From positions 1-32,435 of the forward strand of contig URRZ01000014.1 of the NCBI GenBank assembly GCA_900550385.1: a DNA stretch of 32,435 nt, written 5' to 3'. Position 1 is the stretch's first letter. Each line of letters opens with the position of its first letter. Below are positions 23,116 through 31,070 of the stretch, one piece after another. The notes under the pieces are model-generated. The model was not told the DNA's origin, did not search any database, and saw only the letters and a program-made list of their open reading frames with translations. A program made the translations under genes and the position numbers. The DNA is from an uncultured Coriobacteriaceae bacterium. Its GTDB lineage: Bacteria; Actinomycetota; Coriobacteriia; Coriobacteriales; Eggerthellaceae.

Positions 23116-24324
23116 ATGTCGCAACAGAACAACGAGTGGCAGCCGCAAGGCGCCCAGGATCAGGGCCGGAAGTCCGCCGGCCAGCAGCAGCCCGCCGGCG
23201 GCGCCGCTTGGCAGGCGGCCGGCCAGAGCCAACCCGGTTTCCAGGCTCCCGCTTGGCAGGACCCCCAAGCGGGATGGCAGGGCGGCTACGCCCCGAACCA
23301 AGGGTTCGGCTACGGCCAGCCCTACGGCTACGGCCCCGCCCAGGGTTTCGGCTGGGCGCCCGTCGCCGCCGAGCCCGCGCCGCAGAAGAAGAGCCGCGCG
23401 TGGATCGTCGCGCTGGTCGCCGTGGTGCTGGTGTTCCTCCTGTTCGCCATGGGAATGCACTCGTGCTCGTCGATGATGACGGCTTCGATGGGCCTTGGCT
23501 CGGACAGCGTCAGCGAGGCCGACGCCCTCACCCAAGACGCCGTCGCCGTCATCACCATCGGGGGCGACATCCAGTACGACGGCACCTCCTGCAGCCCCGA
23601 AGGGCTGAAGGCGCTGCTCGACGAGGCCGAGGCCAACCCCTACATACAGGCGGTCGTGCTGCGCGTCGATTCCGGCGGCGGGGTCGCGACCGCCGGCGAG
23701 GAGATGACCGAGTATCTCAAGCAGTTCGGCAAGCCGGTGGTGGTGTCAAGCGCCTCCATGAACGCCAGCGCCGCCTATGAGATCTCCTCGCAGGCCGACT
23801 ACATCTTCACGGCGCGCACCACGGCGATAGGCGCCATCGGCACCGCCATCCAGATAACCGACACCTCCGAGCTGATGGACAAGCTGGGCATCAACATCGA
23901 GAACATCACCAGCTCCGAAAGCAAGGATTCCAGCTACGGCACGCGTCCGCTTACCGACGAGGAACGCGCCTACTACCAGGACATGGTCGACCAGATCAAC
24001 GACACGTTCATCCAGAACGTGGCGGAGGGGCGCGGCATGGACGTCGACGAGGTGCGCGCGCTGGCGACGGGCCTCACCTTCACCGGCATGGACGCGGTCG
24101 AGAACGGGCTGGCGGACGAGATCGGCACCAAGGAGGACGCCGTCGCGAAGGCGGCGGAGCTGGCGGGCATCTCCAACTACACCGTGGTCTCGCTGGACCA
24201 GGGCGGCGACGACCTGACCATGCTGCTGGACCTGCTGTCGGAAAGCGACGTGTCCGCGAAGGAGCTGACGGACGCGCTGGAGAACGCTTTGAACGAGGAA
24301 GGGGAGGGGTCCCTTGAACGCTAA
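23116..24324 (+). CDS. sppA: SppA-type S49 signal peptide peptidase
   Basis: A 402-residue membrane-anchored protease that degrades leftover signal peptides. The N-terminal about 90 residues are Gln/Gly/Trp/Tyr-rich and lie before one membrane helix (about 95-115). The S49 domain follows: ITIGGDIQYDG, VLRVDSGGGVATAGEE, the nucleophile region SASMNASAAYEIS (probable Ser218) and the general-base region SSESKDSSYGT (probable Lys270). The 52-residue Ser-Lys spacing equals that of the Bacillus SppA dyad as I recall it. It has the short single-domain architecture. GGGAGGG precedes the ATG. Its end overlaps the next gene by 11 bases, so the two are co-translated. Confidence 0.9.
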   Translation: MSQQNNEWQPQGAQDQGRKSAGQQQPAGGAAWQAAGQSQPGFQAPAWQDPQAGWQGGYAPNQGFGYGQPYGYGPAQGFGWAPVAAEPAPQKKSRAWIVALVAVVLVFLLFAMGMHSCSSMMTASMGLGSDSVSEADALTQDAVAVITIGGDIQYDGTSCSPEGLKALLDEAEANPYIQAVVLRVDSGGGVATAGEEMTEYLKQFGKPVVVSSASMNASAAYEISSQADYIFTARTTAIGAIGTAIQITDTSELMDKLGINIENITSSESKDSSYGTRPLTDEERAYYQDMVDQINDTFIQNVAEGRGMDVDEVRALATGLTFTGMDAVENGLADEIGTKEDAVAKAAELAGISNYTVVSLDQGGDDLTMLLDLLSESDVSAKELTDALENALNEEGEGSLER

Positions 24325-26443
24325 CGAGACCGATCTGCAAGCCGCCCGCGGCGAAGGCGCCGTCGGGACGGCCGGGGAAGCCGAGGCCGCCGAGGAGCGC
24401 GCCGCGCGCTGGCGCGCGGCCTTCGAGCGCCGTGAGAGCACGCGCGAGGTGGACTGGCCGCGCCGTGCCGTGGTGACGGCGGGCATGCCCTACGGCAACA
24501 AGGCGCTGCACTTCGGGCACATCGCCGGCGTGTTCGTCCCCGCCGACTGCTTCGCGCGCTTTTTGCGCGATCGCATCGGATCCGACAACGTGCGGTTCGT
24601 CTCGGGCACCGACTGCTTCGGATCCCCCATCAACGAGGGCTACCGCAAACTCGTCGAGGCGGGGGAGTTCGACGGCTCCATCGCCGACTACGTGAAGCGC
24701 AACCACGACGCGCAGAAGGCCACGCTCGACGCCTACGGCATCAGCCTGTCCATCTACGAGGGCTCGGGCATCGGCCATGCGGGCGAGGTGCACCAGCGCT
24801 TGAGCGGCCTGTTCATCGAGTCGCTGCACCGCGCAGGGGCGCTGCAGCGCCGATCCACGCTGCAGTTCTACGACGCCCAGGCGGGCACGTTCCTGAACGG
24901 CCGCCAGGTGGTGGGCCGCTGCCCCGTGCAGGGCTGCAAGTCCGAGCACGGCTACGCCGACGAGTGCGATCAGGGGCACAGCTATTCGCCCGAGGAGCTC
25001 ATCGCGCCGAAGTCGACGCTCACCGGCACCGTGCCGGAGATGCGCCCGGTGGAGAACTGGTACTTCGACCTGCCGGCGTACGCGCGCTTCCTGCGGGAAT
25101 ACGTGGCGCAGCTGCGCGCCGACGACGAGATGCGCCCCATCGTCCCGCAGGTCATCGAGGAGTTCCTGGGAGCGCCGATCATGTACATCAAGACCGACGC
25201 GCGGGAGGCGTTCGATGCCGTCGCCGCCAAGCTGCCCGAGCACGTCCTCCGCGAGGCCGAGAAGGGCAAGGCCAGCTTCGAGGTCGAGTTCAAGACGGTC
25301 GACGATCGCGACGCCGCGCGCGCGGTGCTGGCGGAGGCGGGCGTCCACTTCCGCACGTCCAAGGCGCTGGTGCCCTTCCGCATCACGGGCAACATCGAGT
25401 GGGGCGTCGAGGCGCCCGTTATCGACGGCGTCGAAGGGTTGACGGTGTGGTGCTGGCCGGAGAGCCTGTGGGCCCCCATCTCGTTCACGATGGCGGCCAA
25501 CGACGCGCTGGGGCTGCCGCGCGGCAGCTGGCGCGACTGGTGGTGCTCGCCGGATGCGCAGGTCTACCAGTTCATCGGGCAGGACAACCTGTACTTCTAC
25601 GGCATCGCCCAAACCGCCATGTGGGAGGCGCTGCGCCCGCGCGATCTGCTGACGGGCCAGCCCACTGACGAGCCGCTGCGCCAGACGCGCCTGATCGCCA
25701 ACCACCACATCCTGTTCGGCAACAAGAAGGCCTCGTCGTCGGGCGCCGTGAAGCCGCCCACCGCCGACGAGCTGCTGGACCACTACACGGTCGAGCAGCT
25801 GCGCGCGCACTTCCTGGCGCTGGGGCTGGACCAGAAGTCGGTCGGCTTCAAGCCCAAGCCGTTCCTGGCCACCGAGAAGGAGAAGGCCGACCCGCGCGTC
25901 GCCGATCCGGTGCTGAAGGAAGGCGCGCTGCTCACCAACGTGTTCAACCGCTTGGCGCGCAGCTGCTTCTACGAGGCGCAGAAGAACTTCGACGGCTGCA
26001 TGCCGTTGGGCAAGCCCACTCAGGCGTGCATCGACAAGGTCCACGACACCATGCGCACCTACGACTTCACCATGCATCGGGTGGAGCTGCATTCCATCAT
26101 GTCGCAGATGGACGAGTTCATCCGCTGGGCGAACAAGCGCTGGGCCGACGGCATCCGCGAGGCCACCAACAACGACGACGCCGAGGCGCGCCGCCAGGTG
26201 CTGCTGGACTCGTTCTACCTGCTGCGCGTGGCGACGCTGCTGATGCATCCGGTGGTGCCGGCCGGCTGCGAGCTTATCTGCGACCAGATGGACTTCCTGC
26301 CCGAGGACTTCTTCAGCTGGAACTACGACTTCGAGGACATGGACGAGCTGTGCTCCGCGGGTGAGATCAACGCCGCCGCGCATCCCGTCCGCGAGCTGCC
26401 CCCGCGCTTCGACTTCTTCAAGAGGCACGAATCCCAGTACTAG
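24314..26443 (+). CDS. Methionyl-tRNA-synthetase-like class I ligase, divergent active site
   Basis: A 709-residue class I synthetase of MetRS type. HIGH appears as HFGH (residues 66-69) in AGMPYGNKALHFGHIAG. A Zn-knuckle region (GRCPVQGCKSEHGYADECDQG) and PEMRPVENWYFDLPAY follow as in MetRS. Several catalytic features are unusual. The KMSKS loop reads K471-K-A-S-S, lacking the second Lys. The conserved methionine-site segment VWxDAPIGY reads VWCWPESLW. About 100 residues are inserted around 270-370. It starts with TTG at 24314 after GGGGAGGGG, overlapping the peptidase gene. It may be a MetRS paralogue with another role, or an active but divergent enzyme. Whether the genome also has a normal metG is not visible. 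Confidence 0.8.
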   Translation: MNANETDLQAARGEGAVGTAGEAEAAEERAARWRAAFERRESTREVDWPRRAVVTAGMPYGNKALHFGHIAGVFVPADCFARFLRDRIGSDNVRFVSGTDCFGSPINEGYRKLVEAGEFDGSIADYVKRNHDAQKATLDAYGISLSIYEGSGIGHAGEVHQRLSGLFIESLHRAGALQRRSTLQFYDAQAGTFLNGRQVVGRCPVQGCKSEHGYADECDQGHSYSPEELIAPKSTLTGTVPEMRPVENWYFDLPAYARFLREYVAQLRADDEMRPIVPQVIEEFLGAPIMYIKTDAREAFDAVAAKLPEHVLREAEKGKASFEVEFKTVDDRDAARAVLAEAGVHFRTSKALVPFRITGNIEWGVEAPVIDGVEGLTVWCWPESLWAPISFTMAANDALGLPRGSWRDWWCSPDAQVYQFIGQDNLYFYGIAQTAMWEALRPRDLLTGQPTDEPLRQTRLIANHHILFGNKKASSSGAVKPPTADELLDHYTVEQLRAHFLALGLDQKSVGFKPKPFLATEKEKADPRVADPVLKEGALLTNVFNRLARSCFYEAQKNFDGCMPLGKPTQACIDKVHDTMRTYDFTMHRVELHSIMSQMDEFIRWANKRWADGIREATNNDDAEARRQVLLDSFYLLRVATLLMHPVVPAGCELICDQMDFLPEDFFSWNYDFEDMDELCSAGEINAAAHPVRELPPRFDFFKRHESQY

Positions 26444-26445
26444 GA

Positions 26446-26471
26446 TTCCGGCGGCTTGCCAGCCGCCGGAA
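26446..26471 (+). terminator. U-less hairpin after the MetRS-like gene
   Basis: TTCCGGCGGCT (26446-26456) and AGCCGCCGGAA (26461-26471) are perfect 11-base arms with a four-base loop, starting three bases after the stop codon. No T-run follows. Its position makes termination or 3'-end protection the natural reading. Confidence 0.6.
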
Positions 26472-26577
26472 CCGGCCGACGTTGCAAGGTCCTGGCGCAC
26501 CCCGCCTTCGCGAGACCGCGAATTCGAGGCGCCCCAGCACCTCTCGCCGACGCTGCGAACGAAATGGAGCTTGTATT

Positions 26578-27060
26578 TTGCTGCACGTCGATATCTACAC
26601 CGACGGATCGTCGCGGGGCAACCCGGGGCCGGGCGGCTACGGTTCCGTCCTGCGCTTCGTCGACCGCAACGGGCGGGTGCACGAGAAGGAGCTGTCGCAG
26701 GGGTATCGGCTGACCACCAACAACCGCATGGAGCTTCTGGGCGTCATCGCCGCGCTGGAGGCGCTGAAAAGCCCGTGCGAGGTGACGATCCACTCCGATT
26801 CGCAGTACGTGGTGAACGCGTTCAACCAGCATTGGGTGGACGGCTGGCTCAAGCGCGGTTGGAAGAACGCCAAGAAGGAGCCGGTGAAGAACCCCGACCT
26901 GTGGAAGCGCCTGCTGCGCGCCAAGGAGCCGCACGATGCGACGTTCGTGTGGGTGAAGGGGCACGCCGGCCACCCCGAGAACGAGCGTTGCGACGCCCTG
27001 GCGACCGCCGCCGCCGACGGCGACGCGCTCATCGAGGACGAGGGGTTCTCGGGGGAGTAG
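26578..27060 (+). CDS. rnhA: Ribonuclease HI
   Basis: A 160-residue RNase HI that cuts the RNA strand of RNA-DNA hybrids. The DEDD active site is complete: Asp in VDIYTDGSSRGNPGPGG, Glu in NNRMELLGVIAALEAL, Asp in HSDSQYVVNAF and Asp in ENERCDALA; the basic protrusion WLKRGWKNAKKEPVKN is present, as in the E. coli enzyme. The start is taken as TTG 26578 because GGAG (26566-26569) is eight bases upstream and the next codons encode the first beta strand; there is no ATG in frame nearby. It probably has its own transcript, since a hairpin separates it from the preceding gene. Confidence 0.95.
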   Translation: MLHVDIYTDGSSRGNPGPGGYGSVLRFVDRNGRVHEKELSQGYRLTTNNRMELLGVIAALEALKSPCEVTIHSDSQYVVNAFNQHWVDGWLKRGWKNAKKEPVKNPDLWKRLLRAKEPHDATFVWVKGHAGHPENERCDALATAAADGDALIEDEGFSGE

Positions 27061-27119
27061 GTCTCAGCTCCCCTTTGGATGCATGACGGAGTGCGGCTGT
27101 CCCGCTTCGCCAGCGGCCC

Positions 27120-28364
27120 CTACCTTCCGTGGCGGGTGGCGTCCTCGGGGTTGATCGACATGCTCTGGAAGCGGTTCTCCATGTAGGCGTTGTCGAAGTG
27201 GTCGGCCATGAACACCTCCATGGCCGAGGTGGGCTGGTTGCCCGCCATGCGCTCGTACCAGCAGTCGAACGACAGCAGCGTCATCATGCAGTCGGCTATC
27301 ATCAGCGCCGCGCAGATGGAGGTGACGGTGTAGCGCCAGTTCCACGGGATCAGGTTCACCAGCTTCAGCATCCAAGGCAGGAAGATCTTGATCCATGCCA
27401 TCCCCAGGACCCCCCACATGCACATGAACAGGGTGCTGGTGCGCCCTTGGAAGATGATCGCGATGGGGTCGGGGCACAGCCCGAACAGGGTGGCGCCGGT
27501 GTAGTCCCAGGCCAGCAGGCCGAATGCGAACTGGAAGAACCAGCTGGCAAGGAACTCGAACAGCCCGCCGATGACGGCGCTCACCAGAAACACCACGGCA
27601 AGCGGCGCCTTGTGGAAGCGGTTGAGCGCCATGGTCATCAGCAGCGCGCCCACGCCGTAGATGGGGGAGAACGGGCCGAACAGCAGGCCGGCCCGGTCCT
27701 GGTAATGGCCGGGGTCGACCACGGCGAAGTGGTAGATCGTCTCGATGACGAGCCCGATGATGCTGGCGACCACGAATATCCAGAACAGGTTGAAGAAGTT
27801 CAGGGTGATGTAGCCCTTGCCGGTCTCGTCGAGGCCGAGCGTGCCCTCTTCCGCCTGCTCGCGGGTTTCCATGTCGCGCAGCTTGCGCTGCAGCTCGCGC
27901 TCTTGGGCAAGCGAGGGGTCCAGCCACGATGCCAGCGCGATCGACACGCCCAAGACCACGAGCAGCGAGACGTTGATGCCGCTGATGCCGTTGAGCATGA
28001 TGTCGCACGCGATGACGCCCGTGACGACGAACGCCGCGGCTTCGGCGGTCTGCGCCGCGCCCCGGCGCTTGTTCATCAGAAGGCGGATGCCCAGCACCAG
28101 CAGCAGCACGAACACCGCAAGGTACAGGGCGAACTGCGTGGCGAAGATGATGACGTTGGCGACCGAGGTGTCCAAGCTGAAGTCGACGCGCTCGTTGACG
28201 AAGGCGAGGGCCAGCCCGACGATGACCAGCGCGCCAAGCGGGAGCACCACCACGCTGCTGACGATGCACAGCACGCCGTACACCTTCGCGATGAGGGGCA
28301 CGCGCTGCTTCTCGGAGGCAGCGGGCCCCTCGAAGGCGTTGATGGGCGTGGGATGGGCGGTCAT
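27120..28364 (-). CDS. Multi-spanning membrane protein, CmpB-type (putative ABC transporter permease)
   Basis: A 414-residue integral membrane protein with about nine hydrophobic segments. The C-terminal half has the PF06541/CmpB pattern: FFNLFWIFVVASIIGLVIET, GPFSPIYGVGALLM, GGLFEFLASWFFQ, and a stretch ending WDYTG with a later WGVLGMAW. The family is annotated as putative ABC permease, but no ATPase partner is nearby and transport has not been shown. The N-terminal half is a separate hydrophobic module ending in a charged linker (about residues 145-185). ATG 28364 follows AGGAG by four bases. It is convergent with rnhA; the 59-base gap between them holds nothing recognisable. Confidence 0.75.
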   Translation of the reverse strand: MTAHPTPINAFEGPAASEKQRVPLIAKVYGVLCIVSSVVVLPLGALVIVGLALAFVNERVDFSLDTSVANVIIFATQFALYLAVFVLLLVLGIRLLMNKRRGAAQTAEAAAFVVTGVIACDIMLNGISGINVSLLVVLGVSIALASWLDPSLAQERELQRKLRDMETREQAEEGTLGLDETGKGYITLNFFNLFWIFVVASIIGLVIETIYHFAVVDPGHYQDRAGLLFGPFSPIYGVGALLMTMALNRFHKAPLAVVFLVSAVIGGLFEFLASWFFQFAFGLLAWDYTGATLFGLCPDPIAIIFQGRTSTLFMCMWGVLGMAWIKIFLPWMLKLVNLIPWNWRYTVTSICAALMIADCMMTLLSFDCWYERMAGNQPTSAMEVFMADHFDNAYMENRFQSMSINPEDATRHGR

Positions 28365-28383
28365 GGGTCTCCTGCTCGAAGGA

Positions 28384-28406
28384 ATGGGGCGCGTCGTGCG
28401 CCCCAT
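28384..28406 (-). promoter_or_regulatory. Leader hairpin before the CmpB-type gene
   Basis: ATGGGGCGC (28384-28392) and GCGCCCCAT (28398-28406) form a perfect nine-base stem with a five-base loop. It falls between the predicted start of transcription and the ribosome site, so it may modulate translation. It could also be an end-of-transcript hairpin of engB. Confidence 0.4.
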
Positions 28407-28422
28407 CGGTTTGCCATCCTAG

Positions 28423-28428
28423 ATTATA
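28423..28428 (-). promoter_or_regulatory. -10 element for the CmpB-type gene
   Basis: Read leftwards this is a perfect TATAAT, about 59 bases before the ATG. No convincing -35 is found 16-18 bases further out (CTCGAT region). Confidence 0.45.
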
Positions 28429-28510
28429 CCGACGGCGCTCGGACGATCGAGGGCATCGTCGGCCTGTTGCCCAAACGTTTGCTTCGCCGGCATGCCGGGG
28501 CGCGGCGTCC

Positions 28511-29095
28511 CTAGCGAGCCATGGCGTCTTCGATGAGGCGGCGCACCTCGTCGATGCCCTTGCCCTTTGCCGACGAAGTGACCACGACGGGGGTTCCCTT
28601 GGGAAGTTCTAGCTGCTTCACGAGAGCGGCTTTCTGGCGCTGCTGCTGCTGGTTGCTGAGCTTGTCGGCCTTGGTGAGGATCACGGCGAACGGCAGGCCG
28701 CGCTCGATGAGGAAGCCGACCATCGTCTCGTCGAGGTTGCTGGCGGCGTGGCGGATGTCGATGAGCGAGCACACCAGCGCGAAGTCGCGATCCTGGTTGA
28801 AATAGCCCTCGATGAGCTCCGACCAGCGCTGCTTCTCGGATTTCGCCACCTTGGCGTAGCCGTAGCCGGGCAGGTCGACGAAACGCGCCTCGTCGATGGC
28901 GAAGAAGTTGATGGTGGCGGTCTTGCCGGGGGTCTGCGACACCTTCGCCAGGCCCTTGCGGTTGAAGATCTTGTTGATCAGCGAGGACTTGCCCACGTTG
29001 GAGCGGCCGGCGAAGGCGATCTCGGGCAGGGTCGAGGGCGGCAGCTGCGACGAGATGCCGAACGATCGCTCGAACTGGACTTTGTTGAGGTTCAT
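28511..29095 (-). CDS. engB: Ribosome biogenesis GTPase EngB/YsxC
   Basis: A 194-residue TrmE-Era-EngA-EngB-type GTPase needed for late assembly of the large ribosomal subunit. All G motifs are visible: G1 AGRSNVGKSS, G2 region KTATINFF, G3 VDLPGYGYA, G4 LTKADKL and G5 TSSAKGKG. Length is normal. ATG 29095 follows AGGAG by five bases. A possible extended -10 (TGGTACACT read leftwards, hexamer 29205-29200) lies about 105 bases upstream. It is probably a separate unit from the CmpB-type gene, whose own promoter lies between the two. Confidence 0.95.
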   Translation of the reverse strand: MNLNKVQFERSFGISSQLPPSTLPEIAFAGRSNVGKSSLINKIFNRKGLAKVSQTPGKTATINFFAIDEARFVDLPGYGYAKVAKSEKQRWSELIEGYFNQDRDFALVCSLIDIRHAASNLDETMVGFLIERGLPFAVILTKADKLSNQQQQRQKAALVKQLELPKGTPVVVTSSAKGKGIDEVRRLIEDAMAR

Positions 29096-29336
29096 TGGGG
29101 CTCCTTCGCGGCGGGTCGGATGGCGCTTCGAAACGGCCCCGCATCGCCGTCGGCGTGCGCGGCGTTGCCGCCGCCCTCGCCTCGCTTCCGTTTCGGGCAA
29201 GTGTACCATGCCGCTGATGGGCATGCCCGCTTCGTCGTCATTGCATCTGCGTTCGTCCTGCCATCGCCGTGTCCGTCCTGCCGAGGCGATGGCGGTTCGG
29301 GTGGATCGGCGCGGTGCCCGGATGCGGCGGGGCGCG

Positions 29337-30596
29337 CTACCAGAGCGGGGCGGGATCGTCTTCCTTGATGCCCGCGAGCGGGACGCGCGAGCGCAGCAGG
29401 GCGATCCAGCCGACGAGCGAGGCGACCATGCCGCCGGCCATCAGCACGCCGACGCCGAGCACGTAGCTGCTCCACGGCAGGGCCGCCAGCACCATGCCGA
29501 TGCACCCCACGCCCGTGCGCACGCAGTTCATGAGGGCGGATGCGGCTCCGGCGTTGCGCTTGGTCTGCTCCAGCAGGATGTTCATCATGTAGGGCCGTCC
29601 GGCCGCTTCGGCGATGGCGAACAGGCTGAACAGCGCGCAGAAGGCGACCGGGCCGCTTTCGCCCGCGAGGACGATGCCCGCGCCCAAGGCGATGCCCAGG
29701 ACCAGCAGAACCGTGGTGAACCGGCGCGCGCTCGTCACATGCGAGAACGCCAGCCAGATGAACGGGCCGGTCGCCGTGAGCAGCGCCGCGATCCCGAAGA
29801 ACAGGCTGTAGCCCGCTTCGCCCACGCCGAAGAAGTCGATGTAGATGTAGGATCCCACGGCGATGTAGCCCATGAATGCGACTTCGAACAGGCTGGTGAT
29901 GACGAGGAAGGCCGTGAACCCGCGGTCCTTGGCGACGGAGCCCAGCTGGCCGAGGGTCGACGCCAGCCCGCCGTCCTCGCGCTCGTCCTCCCGCAGCGAT
30001 TCGCGGAACAGCAGCGTCAACGCCAGGCAGACCGCCCCCACGGCGGAGAGCACCCAGAACGTGGCGCGCCAGTCGGCGACCTGCAGCACGGCGGTGCCGA
30101 TGCTCGGGGCGGCGGCGGGGCCTATGACGAAGAGCACCTGCATGATCGACAGGATCTTCTCGCGGCGGTCGGCGCGGAACGAGTCCTTCACCACCGCCAT
30201 GCACACCGCGCTGACCGCGCCGGCTCCTACCGCCTGCAGAAGGCGCGCGCCGATGAGCGCGTAGATGGTGGGGGAGAGCGCACAGGCGATGCCGCCGGCC
30301 ACGTAGAACGCGAACCCGGCGAGCAGGATCGGGCGGCGGCCGAACTTGTCGCTCAAGGGGCCGAACACCAGCATGCCCGCGGCGAACAGCAGGTAGTAGC
30401 CCCACAGCGTCAGGCTGACGGTGGCCTCGTCGGTGCCGAAGTAGCCCGCCATGCGGGGGATCGCCGGCGTGTACATGTCCAGCGACAGCGGGGTGATCAG
30501 CGATGCCACCAGAAGCAGCGCCACCAGTCCCGGCAAATGCAGGCGGGGTTGGGGGCGCCTAAGCCACGGAGCGGCGTCGGGCGCGTTTTCTGCCAT
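29337..30596 (-). CDS. Bcr/CflA-type MFS multidrug exporter
   Basis: A 419-residue major facilitator protein with 12 predicted membrane segments. The DHA1/Bcr pattern is clear: SLDMYTPAIPRMAGYFGT in and after helix 1, motif A in GPLSDKFGRRPILLAG between helices 2 and 3, ARLLQAVGAGAVSAV in helix 4, and VLFVIGPAAAPSIGTAVLQV in helix 5. It would act as a proton-coupled drug exporter in the inner membrane; the substrate is unknown. GGAGGAGG lies just before the ATG at 30596. A -10-like TAGAAT (read leftwards, 30657-30652) lies about 55 bases upstream. No dedicated regulator is adjacent. Confidence 0.9.
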   Translation of the reverse strand: MAENAPDAAPWLRRPQPRLHLPGLVALLLVASLITPLSLDMYTPAIPRMAGYFGTDEATVSLTLWGYYLLFAAGMLVFGPLSDKFGRRPILLAGFAFYVAGGIACALSPTIYALIGARLLQAVGAGAVSAVCMAVVKDSFRADRREKILSIMQVLFVIGPAAAPSIGTAVLQVADWRATFWVLSAVGAVCLALTLLFRESLREDEREDGGLASTLGQLGSVAKDRGFTAFLVITSLFEVAFMGYIAVGSYIYIDFFGVGEAGYSLFFGIAALLTATGPFIWLAFSHVTSARRFTTVLLVLGIALGAGIVLAGESGPVAFCALFSLFAIAEAAGRPYMMNILLEQTKRNAGAASALMNCVRTGVGCIGMVLAALPWSSYVLGVGVLMAGGMVASLVGWIALLRSRVPLAGIKEDDPAPLW

Positions 30597-30651
30597 GGTC
30601 CTCCTCCGTGTGCCGATGTGCGTTGCGGAAACGTTTGCGGGTGCGCAGGGC

Positions 30652-30657
30652 ATTCTA
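30652..30657 (-). promoter_or_regulatory. -10 element for the MFS exporter
   Basis: Read leftwards this is TAGAAT (five of six matches), about 55 bases before the exporter ATG. A T-rich stretch (TTTTTT) lies just upstream, but no -35 consensus is present at proper spacing. Confidence 0.3.
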
Positions 30658-30872
30658 GTGCGAAAAAACGCCGCCGCCGCGAATCTCTTCCGGGAATCCA
30701 TCATGCCGCCGATGGGCGCGCCGCACCGAGCGGGAAGCGTGGGAAGCACCTTGCGGGCGCCGCTTCGCGTGGGAGTGCGGGGGGATACGCCTTGAAAGGG
30801 CGGACGGGGTCGCGCTTCGCAGAGGGCGTGCCTTGCAGTACTGGGCGCACTGCTCCCTTCCCACGGAGCGCA

Positions 30873-31025
30873 TGTCGCAATTCGGCGATGTGCGACAAGG
30901 CGGAGGCGAAATAGTGTCACAATTCGGCGGTTTGCGACATCGAAGGGGCTCTGGATCCGCTTTGTAGGCGTTTTGCGACAAAACAGGGGGCGAAAAGCCG
31001 CTTCAAATGTCGCAGATCGCCGAAT
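30873..31025. repeat. Cluster of TGTCGCA...TGCGACA repeats
   Basis: Copy 1 (30873-30897) is TGTCGCA-ATTCGGCGATG-TGCGACA. Copy 2 (30915-30939) is TGTCACA-ATTCGGCGGTT-TGCGACA. A third, partial copy is TTTTGCGACAAAA (30971-30983). A fourth, inverted copy (31008-31025) is TGTCGCA-GATCGCCGAAT. Each full unit has inverted ends and a conserved ATTCGGCG core. They lie in the 474-base gap 30597-31070 between the MFS exporter and the DUF559 gene, where no real gene is visible. They may be regulator sites or a dispersed intergenic repeat. Confidence 0.75.
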
Positions 31026-31070
31026 GATGCTCGTCGAGCGCATGCGGTGCCCTGCGCTTGCTTGCGGCCC

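Noticed and set aside
29531..29545. Second copy of the hisH palindrome arm (GCGGATGCGG)
   Set aside because: Only ten bases match, inside the MFS gene, with no inverted partner; expected by chance at this GC content.
30655..30981. Small minus-strand genes through the TGTCGCA repeats
   Set aside because: Their residues simply translate the repeat units (recurrent NCD-type peptides); no ribosome site.
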